A DNA stretch of 64,000 nucleotides from NCBI RefSeq assembly GCF_030503435.1, contig NZ_JAUKPO010000003.1:372001-436000 (forward strand), written 5' to 3'. The notes beneath the pieces are model-generated. The model did not search any database and had not been told where the DNA came from. It was given only the letters and a program-made list of their open reading frames with translations. The position numbers and the translations under genes were made by a program. Below are positions 9,756-19,462 of the stretch, one piece after another (position 1 is the first letter of the stretch; each line of letters opens with the position of its first letter). The DNA is from Rhodocytophaga aerolata. GTDB lineage: Bacteria; Bacteroidota; Bacteroidia; Cytophagales; 172606-1.

Positions 9756-9990
9756 AGGCAAGGGCTATTTTGTATCTGAGAATATACGGTAAAAACTAAA
9801 CACTATTTGTATTGTTTCGATAATTGATTATATATTTTCGATATATAGCCTGTTTTTAGCTATCATCTCTACAGAAGATAATTCGTGTTTCCTCCAAAAC
9901 TTTTGATTGTTTATTCCATACGTATTGCCATAAATTACGTATATGCCTGAAATTTATTGGAAGATTAGCTTTATAAATAATTTAAGAAAC

Positions 9991-11667
9991 ATGTTTAAGA
10001 AAAATATTTTTTTTCTACTATGTATATTAGTAGGAGTGGCGTGTAATAGGAGTGAAGAAGATAACACAAAAGAACTTGAAAAAGAAATGAAGCAGCAAAT
10101 GGCTTCATTCAAAGCGGCAGAATATTTTAAAGATAAAAGCATTAGGCAGTATGTAAAAAAAGATTTTGATAATTTTTACAAGAATAGAAAGTACCAACTG
10201 GCATGGCTAACAAGCAGTGAGTTGCAACCCCAGGCAGATTCGTTAATAAAGGCAATTACTCAAGCATATGAGGAGGGCCTTGAGCCGTCCAACTATAAAC
10301 TGGAAGAAATAAGTCAGTTAAAAAATCAGTTGTTTGTTGAAAATGCTGATAAAACCGTAAAAAACGATAGTACACTATACAAACAACTTGTACAATTGGA
10401 CTTTATGATGACTGCTTCCTATATGACTTATGGAGCCCATTTGCTTTCTGGCAGAATAGATCCTTACCAACTAGATACTTTATGGCTTGTTCATCCCCGG
10501 AAAAAGGATCTGGCTATTCATCTGGAAGAAGCTCTTACTAATAAACGTATCAGGCAATCATTGAATGAATTATCACCAGCTATTGCTCAATACAATCAGC
10601 TAAAAAGCCAGCTGGCTAGGCATAGAGAAGTAATAAAATTAGGAGGATGGCCTCTGTTAACAAATGAAAGAAGCGCTGAGAAAACTATGTCTGACGAAAC
10701 AGCTACGATCGTTAGAAAAAGGTTGGCGATGTCAGGCGAACTAGATTCAACCAAGGTAGAGAATTCGGCAAAAAATAATCAATTAGAGGAAGCTATCCGC
10801 TCTTTTCAAGAACGTCATGGCATACAGCCAGATGGAAAACTTACCAGGGAAACAATAAAATGGCTAAACAAGCCGGTAAATGAGGTTGTTCAAATGATTG
10901 AGCTTAATATGGAGCGAATCCGTTGGTTGCCAGACAGCATTGGCGATACATATATTCTGGTAAATACACCTGAATACCGGCTTAAGGCAATTGACAAAGG
11001 GAAGAAAGAGTTAGTGATGAATGTAATTGTAGGCCAGGAATATACGTCTACCCCAGTATTTACCGATACGTTGGAATACATTGTATTTGCTCCGGACTGG
11101 ACAGTGCCACCTACCATTGCAAAAAAAGAAATGTTGCCTATCCTACAAAAAAATCCAGATTATCTGATGGAGCACAATATGTCTGTTTATGAAACCTGGG
11201 ATGTGAAAGATACCACTGCTCTGGACCCTCATGAAGTGGATTGGGTGCAGTTTACTCCGGAAACTTTTAACTACCGTATTGTACAAAATCCAGGACCTGA
11301 GAATTCCTTAGGCTCTGTTAAATTTATGATGCCTAATGATTTGTTTATCTATTTACATGATACCCCTGCCGACCACTTGTTTAAGAAAAAGAAAAGAAAT
11401 TTAAGTCATGGATGTATCCGGCTGGAGAAACCCGCTGAACTGGCTAAATATTTACTCAAGTGGGATGAGGAAAAAGTGGAAGAATATATGAAAAAGGAAA
11501 AGCCAGAAAATGTGAAACTGCCTAAAAAAATGCCGGTACAAATTGTATACCGTACCGCTTGGGTGGACGAAGAAGGAATACTTAACTTCAGAGAGGATAT
11601 TTATGGGCACGATAAAGTACAACTGAGAGCCATTACCAGGAAAGAAAATCAATTGAGTAAATTATAA
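9991..11667 (+). CDS. L,D-transpeptidase (YcbB-like) lipoprotein
   Basis: 558 residues from the preferred ATG at 9991, which gives a clean lipoprotein signal (MFKKNIFFLLCILVGVAC). An in-frame ATG at 9943 would add 16 residues ahead of the signal and is less likely. Domains in order: an N-terminal YcbB-like scaffold, a peptidoglycan-binding domain (IRSFQERHGIQPDGKLTRET), and a YkuD catalytic domain whose active site SHGCIRL has the nucleophilic Cys near residue 475 and the HDTP motif upstream. These enzymes make 3-3 crosslinks or attach proteins to peptidoglycan in the periplasm. It is followed 15 bases later by an NlpC/P60 lipoprotein, so the pair is probably a cell-wall operon. Confidence 0.9.
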   Translation: MFKKNIFFLLCILVGVACNRSEEDNTKELEKEMKQQMASFKAAEYFKDKSIRQYVKKDFDNFYKNRKYQLAWLTSSELQPQADSLIKAITQAYEEGLEPSNYKLEEISQLKNQLFVENADKTVKNDSTLYKQLVQLDFMMTASYMTYGAHLLSGRIDPYQLDTLWLVHPRKKDLAIHLEEALTNKRIRQSLNELSPAIAQYNQLKSQLARHREVIKLGGWPLLTNERSAEKTMSDETATIVRKRLAMSGELDSTKVENSAKNNQLEEAIRSFQERHGIQPDGKLTRETIKWLNKPVNEVVQMIELNMERIRWLPDSIGDTYILVNTPEYRLKAIDKGKKELVMNVIVGQEYTSTPVFTDTLEYIVFAPDWTVPPTIAKKEMLPILQKNPDYLMEHNMSVYETWDVKDTTALDPHEVDWVQFTPETFNYRIVQNPGPENSLGSVKFMMPNDLFIYLHDTPADHLFKKKKRNLSHGCIRLEKPAELAKYLLKWDEEKVEEYMKKEKPENVKLPKKMPVQIVYRTAWVDEEGILNFREDIYGHDKVQLRAITRKENQLSKL

Positions 11668-11682
11668 GCGGTAGGAGATAGT

Positions 11683-12249
11683 ATGTTTCAGAAACTAAAA
11701 GGGTTCATAATCTTGCTGTTAGTTTATAATACGGGCTGCGATTCAGGGAACAATGTTACCTATGATACAGACAGTGAAACTCCAGATATAGAAATTACTT
11801 CTCCTACCTCCATAGATTCGATTGAACAACCTACTTCAAGGCTAAGTGAAAAAATAGTAAATTACGCTTCATCGTTAGCAGGTGTACCTTATAAAGTAGC
11901 TGGCAGAGATACCACCGGATTTGACTGTTCAGGGTTTATTTATTATGTTTTTAAAAAGTATGATGTAGAAGTGCCACACTCTTCTCGCCACTTAGCGGAA
12001 TTAGGTATGGAAGTAGATACAAGTATAGCCCAACCAGGCGATCTGGTCTTTTTCAGAGGAACAAGCCCCGATAATCCGGAAGTGGGCCATGTGGGTATTG
12101 TAGTATCTAAGCCAGGAGAACCACTAAAATTTGTTCATGCGTCTTCGGCAACCAGTTCGGCATATGTAAAATATGATTCGTTGGCTCGGCCAAACTATAA
12201 GCGGAGGTTTTTAAAAGTAAAAAGGGTACTACCTGAGAGTGAACAGTAA
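11683..12249 (+). CDS. NlpC/P60-family lipoprotein, putative peptidoglycan endopeptidase
   Basis: 188 residues. The short signal ends in NTGC, giving lipidated Cys19. The NlpC/P60 domain covers about residues 55-185, with the catalytic triad visible: Cys82 in FDCSGFIYYVF, His136 in VGHVGIVVS, and His152 in KFVHASS as the third polar residue. Such enzymes cut the gamma-D-Glu-diaminopimelate bond in stem peptides. The gene lies 15 bases behind the L,D-transpeptidase gene on the same strand, supporting a shared role in wall remodelling. Confidence 0.9.
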   Translation: MFQKLKGFIILLLVYNTGCDSGNNVTYDTDSETPDIEITSPTSIDSIEQPTSRLSEKIVNYASSLAGVPYKVAGRDTTGFDCSGFIYYVFKKYDVEVPHSSRHLAELGMEVDTSIAQPGDLVFFRGTSPDNPEVGHVGIVVSKPGEPLKFVHASSATSSAYVKYDSLARPNYKRRFLKVKRVLPESEQ

Positions 12250-12334
12250 ACAAAATCAAGCAGTAGCCTAATTAAAGCTGGCTCTGATAGGGTGTACAAA
12301 ATTAAATTTCCAAGGGCTCTTTTCAACTTTTGAG

Positions 12335-12342
12335 TAAATTTG
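12335..12342 (+). promoter_or_regulatory. Candidate -7 promoter box for the M16 peptidase gene
   Basis: TAAATTTG matches the Bacteroidota -7 consensus TAnnTTTG and lies 17 bases before the ATG. I see no TTG -33 element at the expected spacing, so this is suggestive only. Confidence 0.35.
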
Positions 12343-12359
12343 TATGTTGAGAGATAAAG

Positions 12360-13595
12360 ATGGAAGATTACAATATATTTACCTTACCCAATGGTATACG
12401 CATTCTTCATAAACAGGTAACGTATACCAAAATAGCTCATTGCGGTTTTATTTTAGATATTGGCAGCCGGGACGAAAAGCCTCATCAACAAGGTATAGCT
12501 CATTTCTGGGAGCATATGGCATTTAAAGGCACCAAAAAACGCAGGTCGTTTCATATTATCAATCGGTTAGAGTCACTAGGTGGAGAACTGAATGCGTATA
12601 CCACCAAAGAAAAAATATGCTTTCATGCCTCCGTATTGGATAGACATTTTGAAAAAGCAGTTGAACTGCTCACCGACATCACTTTTGACTCTGTATTCCC
12701 TGAACGGCAAATTGAAAAAGAACGCAGTGTAATTCTGGAAGAAATGGCCATGTATTACGACTCCCCGGAAGATGCCATTCAGGATGATTTCGATAATGTA
12801 ATTTTTGCAGACCACTCGTTAGGCAATAATATTTTAGGTACTACCGAAAGTGTCCGGTCTTTTCATAAGGAAGACTTCAAACAGTTTATTCTGGAAAATC
12901 TCAATACCGAGCGGATTATTTTTTCTTCAGTGAGTAATTTGCCTTTCTCCAAAGTAGTGAAAATGGCTGAAAAGTATCTGGCTCATATTCCTGTATTTTC
13001 TGCTAAACATGTCAGAGATCCTTTTACAAATTACAAACCCAAGCAGATAGAAAAAACACGTAGCGTTACACAAGCGCAATGTGCTATTGGCCGCACAGCC
13101 TACGCATTAAATGATAGTAAGCGGCTACCATTTTTTATGCTCATTAATATTCTAGGTGGCCCAGGTATGAATTCACGCCTAAACCTGGCACTTCGTGAAA
13201 AATACGGGTTTGTTTATTCAATAGAGGCTACTTATACACCTTATATAGATACAGGTTTTATGGCTGTATATTTCGGTACGGAAAAAAGACAGTTAAATAA
13301 AAGTATCGCTTTGGTTCAGAAGGAATTAAAATTGCTGAAAGAGAAGAAAATGGGTACTGTTCAGTTGCATGCAGCTAAGGAGCAACTGATGGGGCAACTA
13401 GCCATGGCTGAGGAAAGTAACTTAAATTTTATGCTGATGATGGGTAAAAGCATATTGGATTTAAATCGGATTGATACGCTTGCTGAAATTTTTGATAGTA
13501 TCCGAACCGTTACAGCAGCTGAATTACAAGATTTAGCAAATGAAATGTTTGCCCAAGATGAGCTAAGCCTTTTAACCTTTCTGCCTGAACAGTAG
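12360..13595 (+). CDS. M16-family (pitrilysin-like) zinc metallopeptidase
   Basis: 411 residues, the usual size for a two-domain M16B processing-peptidase-like protein. The inverted zinc motif HxxEH is present as H48-F-W-E51-H52 (GIAHFWEHMAFKGT), with the downstream Glu-rich helix (EKERSVILEEMAMYYD) providing the third ligand. The second half has the inactive, substrate-clamping domain (NILGGPGMNSRLNLALREKYG, with GFVYSIEATYTPY following). The specific substrate is unknown. In Bacteroidota these proteins are often annotated as insulinase-like. Single gene with its own promoter region. Confidence 0.92.
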   Translation: MEDYNIFTLPNGIRILHKQVTYTKIAHCGFILDIGSRDEKPHQQGIAHFWEHMAFKGTKKRRSFHIINRLESLGGELNAYTTKEKICFHASVLDRHFEKAVELLTDITFDSVFPERQIEKERSVILEEMAMYYDSPEDAIQDDFDNVIFADHSLGNNILGTTESVRSFHKEDFKQFILENLNTERIIFSSVSNLPFSKVVKMAEKYLAHIPVFSAKHVRDPFTNYKPKQIEKTRSVTQAQCAIGRTAYALNDSKRLPFFMLINILGGPGMNSRLNLALREKYGFVYSIEATYTPYIDTGFMAVYFGTEKRQLNKSIALVQKELKLLKEKKMGTVQLHAAKEQLMGQLAMAEESNLNFMLMMGKSILDLNRIDTLAEIFDSIRTVTAAELQDLANEMFAQDELSLLTFLPEQ

Positions 13596-13715
13596 AGATT
13601 AACTTTGCAAGGTTTATAAATTTATATTTAATGAGCTTACGTATGTTACTCAATCATACGTTGTTATTAATTGAATACCGATGCTACCATTTCACTACAT
13701 CATCATCCGAAATAA

Positions 13716-14357
13716 ATGATACTCGATGAATCGTTAACTGCCTATGTAGAAACTCACACAACAGCAGAAACAAAACTTCTTCAGAAAATAAACCGGCAAA
13801 CCCATGCCAATGTGTTGAAACCGCGAATGCTTTCTGGTCATTTACAAGGCAGGTTACTTGCTATGCTCTCTCACATGATCCAGCCAAAGGCTATCTTAGA
13901 AATAGGTACATTCACTGGATACTCGGCTATATGCCTGGCTGAAGGTTTGCAGAAAGATGGTAAATTATATACCATAGATATCAACGAAGAGCTGGAAGAG
14001 CAGGTTAGGTCTTATTTTGCAGAATCAGGAATAGAAAATAATGTGGAGTATTATATAGGAAATGCTTTAACAATAGTTCCTGAGCTTAAAGCAACATTTG
14101 ATCTCGTATTTATTGATGCAGATAAAATCAACTATGCTACTTACTACGATTTGGTATTCGATAAAGTAAGGCCAGGCGGATATATTATTGCCGATAATGT
14201 ATTGTGGAGTGGAAAAGTTGTTGAGCAAACGCATAAAAAAGTAGATGTAGATACCCAAGCCATATTGGATTACAATAAAAAAGTGCAGCAAGATTCACGG
14301 GTAGAAAACATTTTGCTCCCCATCCGCGATGGTTTGTTAGTTGCCCGCAAATTGTAG
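13716..14357 (+). CDS. Class I SAM-dependent O-methyltransferase (caffeoyl-CoA OMT-like)
   Basis: 213 residues, typical of the small catechol/caffeoyl-CoA O-methyltransferase family. Motif I is LEIGTFTGYSAICLA (about 61-75). The acidic loop DLVFIDADKINY (about 128-139) provides metal ligands, and GGYIIADNVLWSGKV (about 155-169) is the conserved NVLW segment. The family transfers methyl groups to catechol-like hydroxyls in a divalent-metal-dependent way. The substrate here is unknown. Confidence 0.9.
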   Translation: MILDESLTAYVETHTTAETKLLQKINRQTHANVLKPRMLSGHLQGRLLAMLSHMIQPKAILEIGTFTGYSAICLAEGLQKDGKLYTIDINEELEEQVRSYFAESGIENNVEYYIGNALTIVPELKATFDLVFIDADKINYATYYDLVFDKVRPGGYIIADNVLWSGKVVEQTHKKVDVDTQAILDYNKKVQQDSRVENILLPIRDGLLVARKL

Positions 14358-14474
14358 AGAATGCGACGTGTTGGTAAAAAGTTTGTTGAAGCAACCAGAA
14401 ATTAACATGATATTTGTGTAAGAACACAATAATCTGCTTTTACGTAGAGTTTCAAAACAAACCGACCACTACAT

Positions 14475-16478
14475 ATGTCTCAAAAACACCACCTATATCT
14501 TACAATACTATTTTGTTTCCTATGTATCTGTACTACATTCGCTAAAGAGGTTCCTCAATATATGGAATTTGCCGGCATGAAACTGCGCATTCATGAGTCG
14601 GCCCGCAGAAAGATTGCAGCCGATGTAGAAGCGTTAACCAGCAATTCCAAGTATTTTCAGCTGAAAGTAGACCGCATCAATATGTATTTTCCCCTAATTG
14701 AGCAGATACTGGCAGAAGAAGGCTTACCAGACGATTTTAAATACCTTGTTGTACAAGAAAGCTCACTGATCTCTGATGCCGTATCTACGTCGAATGCTGT
14801 AGGCTACTGGCAATTTAAAAAAGAATCGGCTCTGGAAGTAGGTATGGTGGTAGACCGTGATGTAGATGAACGTAAACATATTATAGCCGCTACCCGCGGT
14901 GCTGCCCGCTATTTAAAAAGAAATAATTTTTACCTGCAAAACTGGATTTATACACTCCAATCCTATAATAATGGGCTGGGAGGTACACAACGTAGTGTGA
15001 ACCAACGCCACATTGGGGCTGAGAAAATGGATATTGACAACAATACCCATTGGTATATACTTAAATTCCTGGCACACAAAATAGCCTTTGAAGATGCCAT
15101 AGATAAGTCGGCAGATCTCCCGGTAACCTTGTTGCAATATCCGGATTGTGAAGGAAAAACCCTGGAAGAAATAGCTCAAGAAACAGATGTCCCTCTGGCT
15201 GAACTGGAATTGTATAATAAATGGCTTAACCGGAGAAGAGTTCCGGAAGACCGTGATTACATTGTGATTCTCCCCACGCCTACGCAGCAGGCAGAAGTTC
15301 TCTTAGCAAAATTAAATGTACCACGGGCAAATTTGCCTGTAGAAAATGTATCCGAAGAAGAGGAAGAAGTGATTCCGGTTGCATATCAGGCTAAGCTAAC
15401 AGCGGCTTTTCCGGAATTAAAAGCTAAAAAGAACCGCATTAGAGGAAGCAATAAAGTTATATTATATGCCATTAATGGTAAGCCGGGCATACAAGCACAA
15501 CCCGGAGATAACAGCGCAAAACTTGCCCAGAAAGCAGACATAGACCGGGTAAAATTCTTGCAATACAATGATTTAAAAGGTAACGAGGCTCTTATTCCGG
15601 GCGAAGTATATTATCTGCGCAAAAAGAAAAGCAGAGCAAGGGTAGAGGAACACATTGTAACTGAGGGAGAGACTTTATGGAAAGTTTCACAAATGTATGG
15701 TATCACGATGAAAGCCCTCATGCGGAAGAACCGGATGAAAAGACCCGAAAAGCTAAAACATGGCAGAGTATTATGGCTACGTGATATCCGGCCTGCCAGT
15801 AAACCTGTTGAATTCAGAAACATACCTAAACCTGCCACTACAATAGCTTCTAAGCCAGTGGAGAAAGCACCTGTTAAATCAGAAAAAATAGTTTCTAGCA
15901 AGCCATCAACTGCTACAACTGTCGAAAAACAACCTGAAAAAACAACGTCTCCAAAAGCTGAACAACCATCTATAGCAACGTCTCCAGTATCGTCAACGCC
16001 TCCTTCATCAGAATCCACTTCGCCAATAGAGACTTTAACAGAAATAAAAGCTGACACGGTACCCATTCAACAGGCATCAACCTCGCCTGTACAGCAAGCT
16101 GTAGATTCATTGCCCGATGATAGAGAAACAACTGGTGAACAAACACAGGTACATACTGTAACAACCGGACAAACACTGTATGCAATAGCTAAATTATATG
16201 CTATTACTGTAGCTCAACTTAGACTATGGAATAACCTTCCCGAAACAGAGGGCATAAAAGTTGGCCAAGCTTTACAGGTGGCGCCTCCGTCTGAACCAGT
16301 ACAAACGAGCAATGATTCTGCGGACAAGTTTAAAGAATATACTGTTCAGAAAGGAGATTCCTTATACAAAATAGCTAAAGCACATGCAGTAACCGTGCAA
16401 GAATTACAGGAATGGAATAACAAAACAGATTATAATGTTGCGGTAGGGGAGACGTTAAAGATAAAACAAGCTAAATAA
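14475..16478 (+). CDS. Lytic transglycosylase with LysM repeats (MltD-like)
   Basis: 667 residues. Signal peptide at about 1-23 (ending TTFA). The SLT transglycosylase domain spans about 65-200, with the likely catalytic Glu95 in VVQESSLISDAVS and the following NAVGYWQF and QSYNNG motifs. The middle has a Ser/Thr/Pro/Ala-rich linker (about 440-555). Three LysM peptidoglycan-binding modules are visible: HIVTEGETLWKVSQMYGIT (about 393-437), HTVTTGQTLYAIAKLYAIT (about 560-605) and YTVQKGDSLYKIAKAHAVT at the C-terminus. The enzyme cleaves the glycan strand in the periplasm. A minus-strand reading frame at 15611-16066 is the complement of the linker. Confidence 0.92.
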   Translation: MSQKHHLYLTILFCFLCICTTFAKEVPQYMEFAGMKLRIHESARRKIAADVEALTSNSKYFQLKVDRINMYFPLIEQILAEEGLPDDFKYLVVQESSLISDAVSTSNAVGYWQFKKESALEVGMVVDRDVDERKHIIAATRGAARYLKRNNFYLQNWIYTLQSYNNGLGGTQRSVNQRHIGAEKMDIDNNTHWYILKFLAHKIAFEDAIDKSADLPVTLLQYPDCEGKTLEEIAQETDVPLAELELYNKWLNRRRVPEDRDYIVILPTPTQQAEVLLAKLNVPRANLPVENVSEEEEEVIPVAYQAKLTAAFPELKAKKNRIRGSNKVILYAINGKPGIQAQPGDNSAKLAQKADIDRVKFLQYNDLKGNEALIPGEVYYLRKKKSRARVEEHIVTEGETLWKVSQMYGITMKALMRKNRMKRPEKLKHGRVLWLRDIRPASKPVEFRNIPKPATTIASKPVEKAPVKSEKIVSSKPSTATTVEKQPEKTTSPKAEQPSIATSPVSSTPPSSESTSPIETLTEIKADTVPIQQASTSPVQQAVDSLPDDRETTGEQTQVHTVTTGQTLYAIAKLYAITVAQLRLWNNLPETEGIKVGQALQVAPPSEPVQTSNDSADKFKEYTVQKGDSLYKIAKAHAVTVQELQEWNNKTDYNVAVGETLKIKQAK

Positions 16479-16479
16479 A

Positions 16480-16962
16480 TTATTTCAGCTGATGTATAGA
16501 AAATTGCACAGGTAACATGTTGCTAATAGAGGGAGAGACATAAATTTTGTTATTCTCACTTTGCATTATCAACCGTATAGGAGCTTCTTGTTTTACTTCA
16601 TATTCCAGTAAGGCTTGCCTGCATGCCCCACATGGAGCAACAGATGTAAAACCTAAGGCATCTTTCTTACATGCAGCTACGGCAATAGCCATTATTTTCT
16701 GCTTCGGATAGTTGGCACTGGCAGCAAAAACAGCCGTTCTCTCCGCACAAAGCCCTGATGGATAAGCAGCGTTTTCCTGATTACTTCCCAAAACAATAGT
16801 TCCATCTGCAAGTAGTAAAGCCGCTCCTACATAAAAATTTGAATAGGGAGCATAGGCTGTTTGGCAAGTTTGTTTCGCTTTTTCTAGCAGGTTAATATCA
16901 AATTTATCCAATTCTTCTGCGTTATATTCATAAAGAAAAATATTTAAATCTAGTTTTTTCAT
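16480..16962 (-). CDS. cdd: Cytidine deaminase
   Basis: 160 residues. The homotetrameric-type zinc site is complete: C72-A-E74 in GLCAERTAVFAA and C111-G-A-C114 in APCGACRQALLEYE, where Glu74 is the proton shuttle. The N-terminal helix with AYAPYSNFYVGAALLL is standard for Cdd. It converts cytidine/deoxycytidine to uridine/deoxyuridine in pyrimidine salvage. The gene converges on the LysM transglycosylase gene with only one base between their ends. Confidence 0.93.
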   Translation of the reverse strand: MKKLDLNIFLYEYNAEELDKFDINLLEKAKQTCQTAYAPYSNFYVGAALLLADGTIVLGSNQENAAYPSGLCAERTAVFAASANYPKQKIMAIAVAACKKDALGFTSVAPCGACRQALLEYEVKQEAPIRLIMQSENNKIYVSPSISNMLPVQFSIHQLK

Positions 16963-17147
16963 AATTCATTAATCGTTTAATTTAGTGGGTAGACAAATTT
17001 TGTATCTACAGTAAGGTTAAATGTAATAGAATATACCTAGGATTAAAAATTATCTTGATATATTCCTATTATTCATTTTTTACTTAAGCATAGATATACA
17101 AATTTTAAACAAAAAATTATCCATTAGCACCTAAAGCCGTTATTCAT

Positions 17148-18539
17148 ATGTTTAATTCTTTCGATAATAAAGAATCTCAACTTAAAAAAATATTAATTCT
17201 AGGGGCTGGGAGGTCATCTACTTATTTGATTGAATATTTAGCTGAACAAGCTCCTACGCATGGCTGGCACCTGACGGTGGGAGATGCAGATTTGTCGCAG
17301 GCGCAGCGTAAAACAGCACCCTATGCACATGTAGATGCTATTTTATTTAATATTTTTGATCAGAAACAAAGAGAAAAACAAATTAGTCAGACAGATGTAG
17401 TAATTTCTATGCTGCCTGCTATTTATCATATTCATGTGGCACGTACTTGCATTCGGTTTGGAAAGCACTTGCTGACAGCTTCCTATATTTCTCCTGAAAT
17501 TAAAGAATTAAATAAAGAAGCTTTGCAAGAAGATGTTCTTATTCTGATGGAAATGGGATTAGACCCTGGAATTGACCATATGTCGGCTATGCAGGTAATT
17601 GACCAGATTAGATCTCAGGGAGGAAGTATTATTTCATATAAATCATATTGTGGTGGCTTAGTTTCTTCGGAATCTGATGATAATCCCTGGGGATACAAAT
17701 TTACCTGGAACCCCCGGAATGTAGTAGTAGCCGGCCAGAGCACAGTTAAGTATATGGAAGATGGCCAGTATAAATATATTCCGCCTCACCAGATATTCGA
17801 CCGGGCAGAACCTGTGCATGTAGACGATTTTGGGTTAATGGAAGCCTATGGTAACCGCGATTCTCTATCTTATAAAGATATATATGGCTTACAAAAGGCT
17901 ACAACTATTATGAGAGGAACATTGCGGAAAACAGGTTTTTGCAAAACATGGCAGATACTAGTTAGACTGGGCATAACTGATGACAGTTATACGCTGGAAA
18001 ATTCAGAAAATATGACTTACCTGGATTTTATTACTACTTTTTTATCAAACAGGTTTGATGTAGAAAAATCAGTCGAGCAACGTGTAGCAGCATATATGGG
18101 ACTGGCGGAAGACTCTGAAGAAATGCGGAAAATAAAATGGTTAGGTTTATTTGAAGATGAAAAAATAAATTTACCAAACGCTACACCAGCACAAATACTT
18201 CAGGAACTGCTAGAAAAAAAATGGATTCTCTCACCCGGCGATAAAGATATGGTCATTATGCAGCATCAATTCAAATATGAAATTGAGGGTGAGATAAGAA
18301 GTTTAGTTTCATCACTGATTATCAAAGGAGAAGATAATTTACATACAGCAATGGCAAAATCAGTAGGTTTACCATTGGCAGTAGCAGCAAAATTAGTATT
18401 ACAAGGAAAAATTGTTCCAAGAGGGGTACAGATTCCTGTTTGGCAAGAAATATATGCGCCGGTAATGGAAGAGTTAAAATCATTAGGTGTAGAATTTAAA
18501 GACGAAGAATCTAAAAAAAGTCAACATTTATCAGCTTAA
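17148..18539 (+). CDS. Saccharopine dehydrogenase-like oxidoreductase
   Basis: 463 residues. The N-terminal Rossmann motif is LILGAGRSS (about 17-24). A SSE-type substrate domain follows (ILMEMGLDPGIDHMSAMQVID, and CGGLVSSESDDNPWGYKFTW at about 165-185), which is characteristic of saccharopine dehydrogenase C-terminal-domain proteins. In other organisms this family catalyses reversible saccharopine/glutamate plus aminoadipate-semialdehyde interconversion, but bacterial members are diverse, so lysine metabolism is an inference. Single gene followed by a strong terminator. Confidence 0.85.
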   Translation: MFNSFDNKESQLKKILILGAGRSSTYLIEYLAEQAPTHGWHLTVGDADLSQAQRKTAPYAHVDAILFNIFDQKQREKQISQTDVVISMLPAIYHIHVARTCIRFGKHLLTASYISPEIKELNKEALQEDVLILMEMGLDPGIDHMSAMQVIDQIRSQGGSIISYKSYCGGLVSSESDDNPWGYKFTWNPRNVVVAGQSTVKYMEDGQYKYIPPHQIFDRAEPVHVDDFGLMEAYGNRDSLSYKDIYGLQKATTIMRGTLRKTGFCKTWQILVRLGITDDSYTLENSENMTYLDFITTFLSNRFDVEKSVEQRVAAYMGLAEDSEEMRKIKWLGLFEDEKINLPNATPAQILQELLEKKWILSPGDKDMVIMQHQFKYEIEGEIRSLVSSLIIKGEDNLHTAMAKSVGLPLAVAAKLVLQGKIVPRGVQIPVWQEIYAPVMEELKSLGVEFKDEESKKSQHLSA

Positions 18540-18556
18540 TATAACCACTTCTTTGC

Positions 18557-18584
18557 AAGCCTCAATAGCTCTCTATTGGGGCTT
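18557..18584 (+). terminator. Intrinsic terminator after the saccharopine dehydrogenase-like gene
   Basis: AAGCCTCAATAG / CTATTGGGGCTT stem with a four-base loop, followed by TTTTTCTT. It starts 18 bases after the stop. Confidence 0.85.
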
Positions 18585-18777
18585 TTTTCTTATATGATGT
18601 AACAGTTTCTTCAACAAAAGTTTTAATTAGAAACCAACATGTCAAATATAAAAGCATAGGTAGTTATAGGTAAATGTAATGCTAGTTATTATGCTCAATA
18701 TTTTAATTAAAATCTGTATTGAATAGGAATTTAACAAGGATTCCATTAAATTCATAGGTATACTAAAGCCTAAGCGT

Positions 18778-19392
18778 ATGAATAAGCAATATGTATCTAT
18801 TAAGGAAGCCATCGAGATTACGGGTATGAGCGATGCAAGCATTCGGAGATTATGTAGAAAAGGCTTAAAAGGAAGAGATTATAAATATGATGTTGAAGGT
18901 AAACTATATGTAAATGATTTGTTTCTGTATACTTCCTATCCACCACAAAATAAAGCTATGCAATTGCCTATAAGTGTTGATTATGAACGATTAAAATCCC
19001 TTGAACAAGAAGTAGTACAATTTAAAGAAGCAGTTAAGCAGCATCCCTTAGAGTTATTACATGAAAAAGACAAGCGCATAGAAGATTTAAAGGATGAAAT
19101 TGAATCTAAAAATGCCACTATAATGAACTTATCCTTAGCTATTGAAGGATTAAACAATAATATAGGTATGTTATCAGAACGTACCAGAGAGCAAAACATC
19201 ATTATCCAATCTCTTCAAGAAAAAGTATCTCATCAATTAAAACCATCATCCCAAGTTCAAGTCCAACCCACCAAAAAGGAAAAAGGTGTGTATTTTATAG
19301 ATAAGCTATTGATAGGCGTGGCCGTATTAGCTTCAATAGCAATCCTTTCTTTTATAGGCACGATGCTCTTTGCCTATTTCAGCAATTCATAA
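18778..19392 (+). CDS. HTH / coiled-coil / C-terminal membrane-anchor protein
   Basis: 204 residues, not assigned to a named family. The N-terminus (YVSIKEAIEITGMSDASIRR) reads as a MerR/excisionase-type helix-turn-helix, followed by a wing-like YKYDVEGKLYVNDLFLY. Residues about 75-150 are a coiled coil (LEQEVVQFKEAV, and RIEDLKDEIESKNATIMNL). The last 35 residues hold one hydrophobic helix (LLIGVAVLASIAILSFIGTM) with a very short tail. A DNA-binding head on a stalk anchored by a C-terminal tail is unusual and suggests membrane-tethered DNA binding. It lies outside the integrated element, about 900 bases from its left end. Confidence 0.75.
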   Translation: MNKQYVSIKEAIEITGMSDASIRRLCRKGLKGRDYKYDVEGKLYVNDLFLYTSYPPQNKAMQLPISVDYERLKSLEQEVVQFKEAVKQHPLELLHEKDKRIEDLKDEIESKNATIMNLSLAIEGLNNNIGMLSERTREQNIIIQSLQEKVSHQLKPSSQVQVQPTKKEKGVYFIDKLLIGVAVLASIAILSFIGTMLFAYFSNS

Positions 19393-19462
19393 TAAAAGAT
19401 TTTACTCATAAGGCCAACAAACCATTACAGAATTAGTTAATAGTATTCAAGATAACCTTCCT

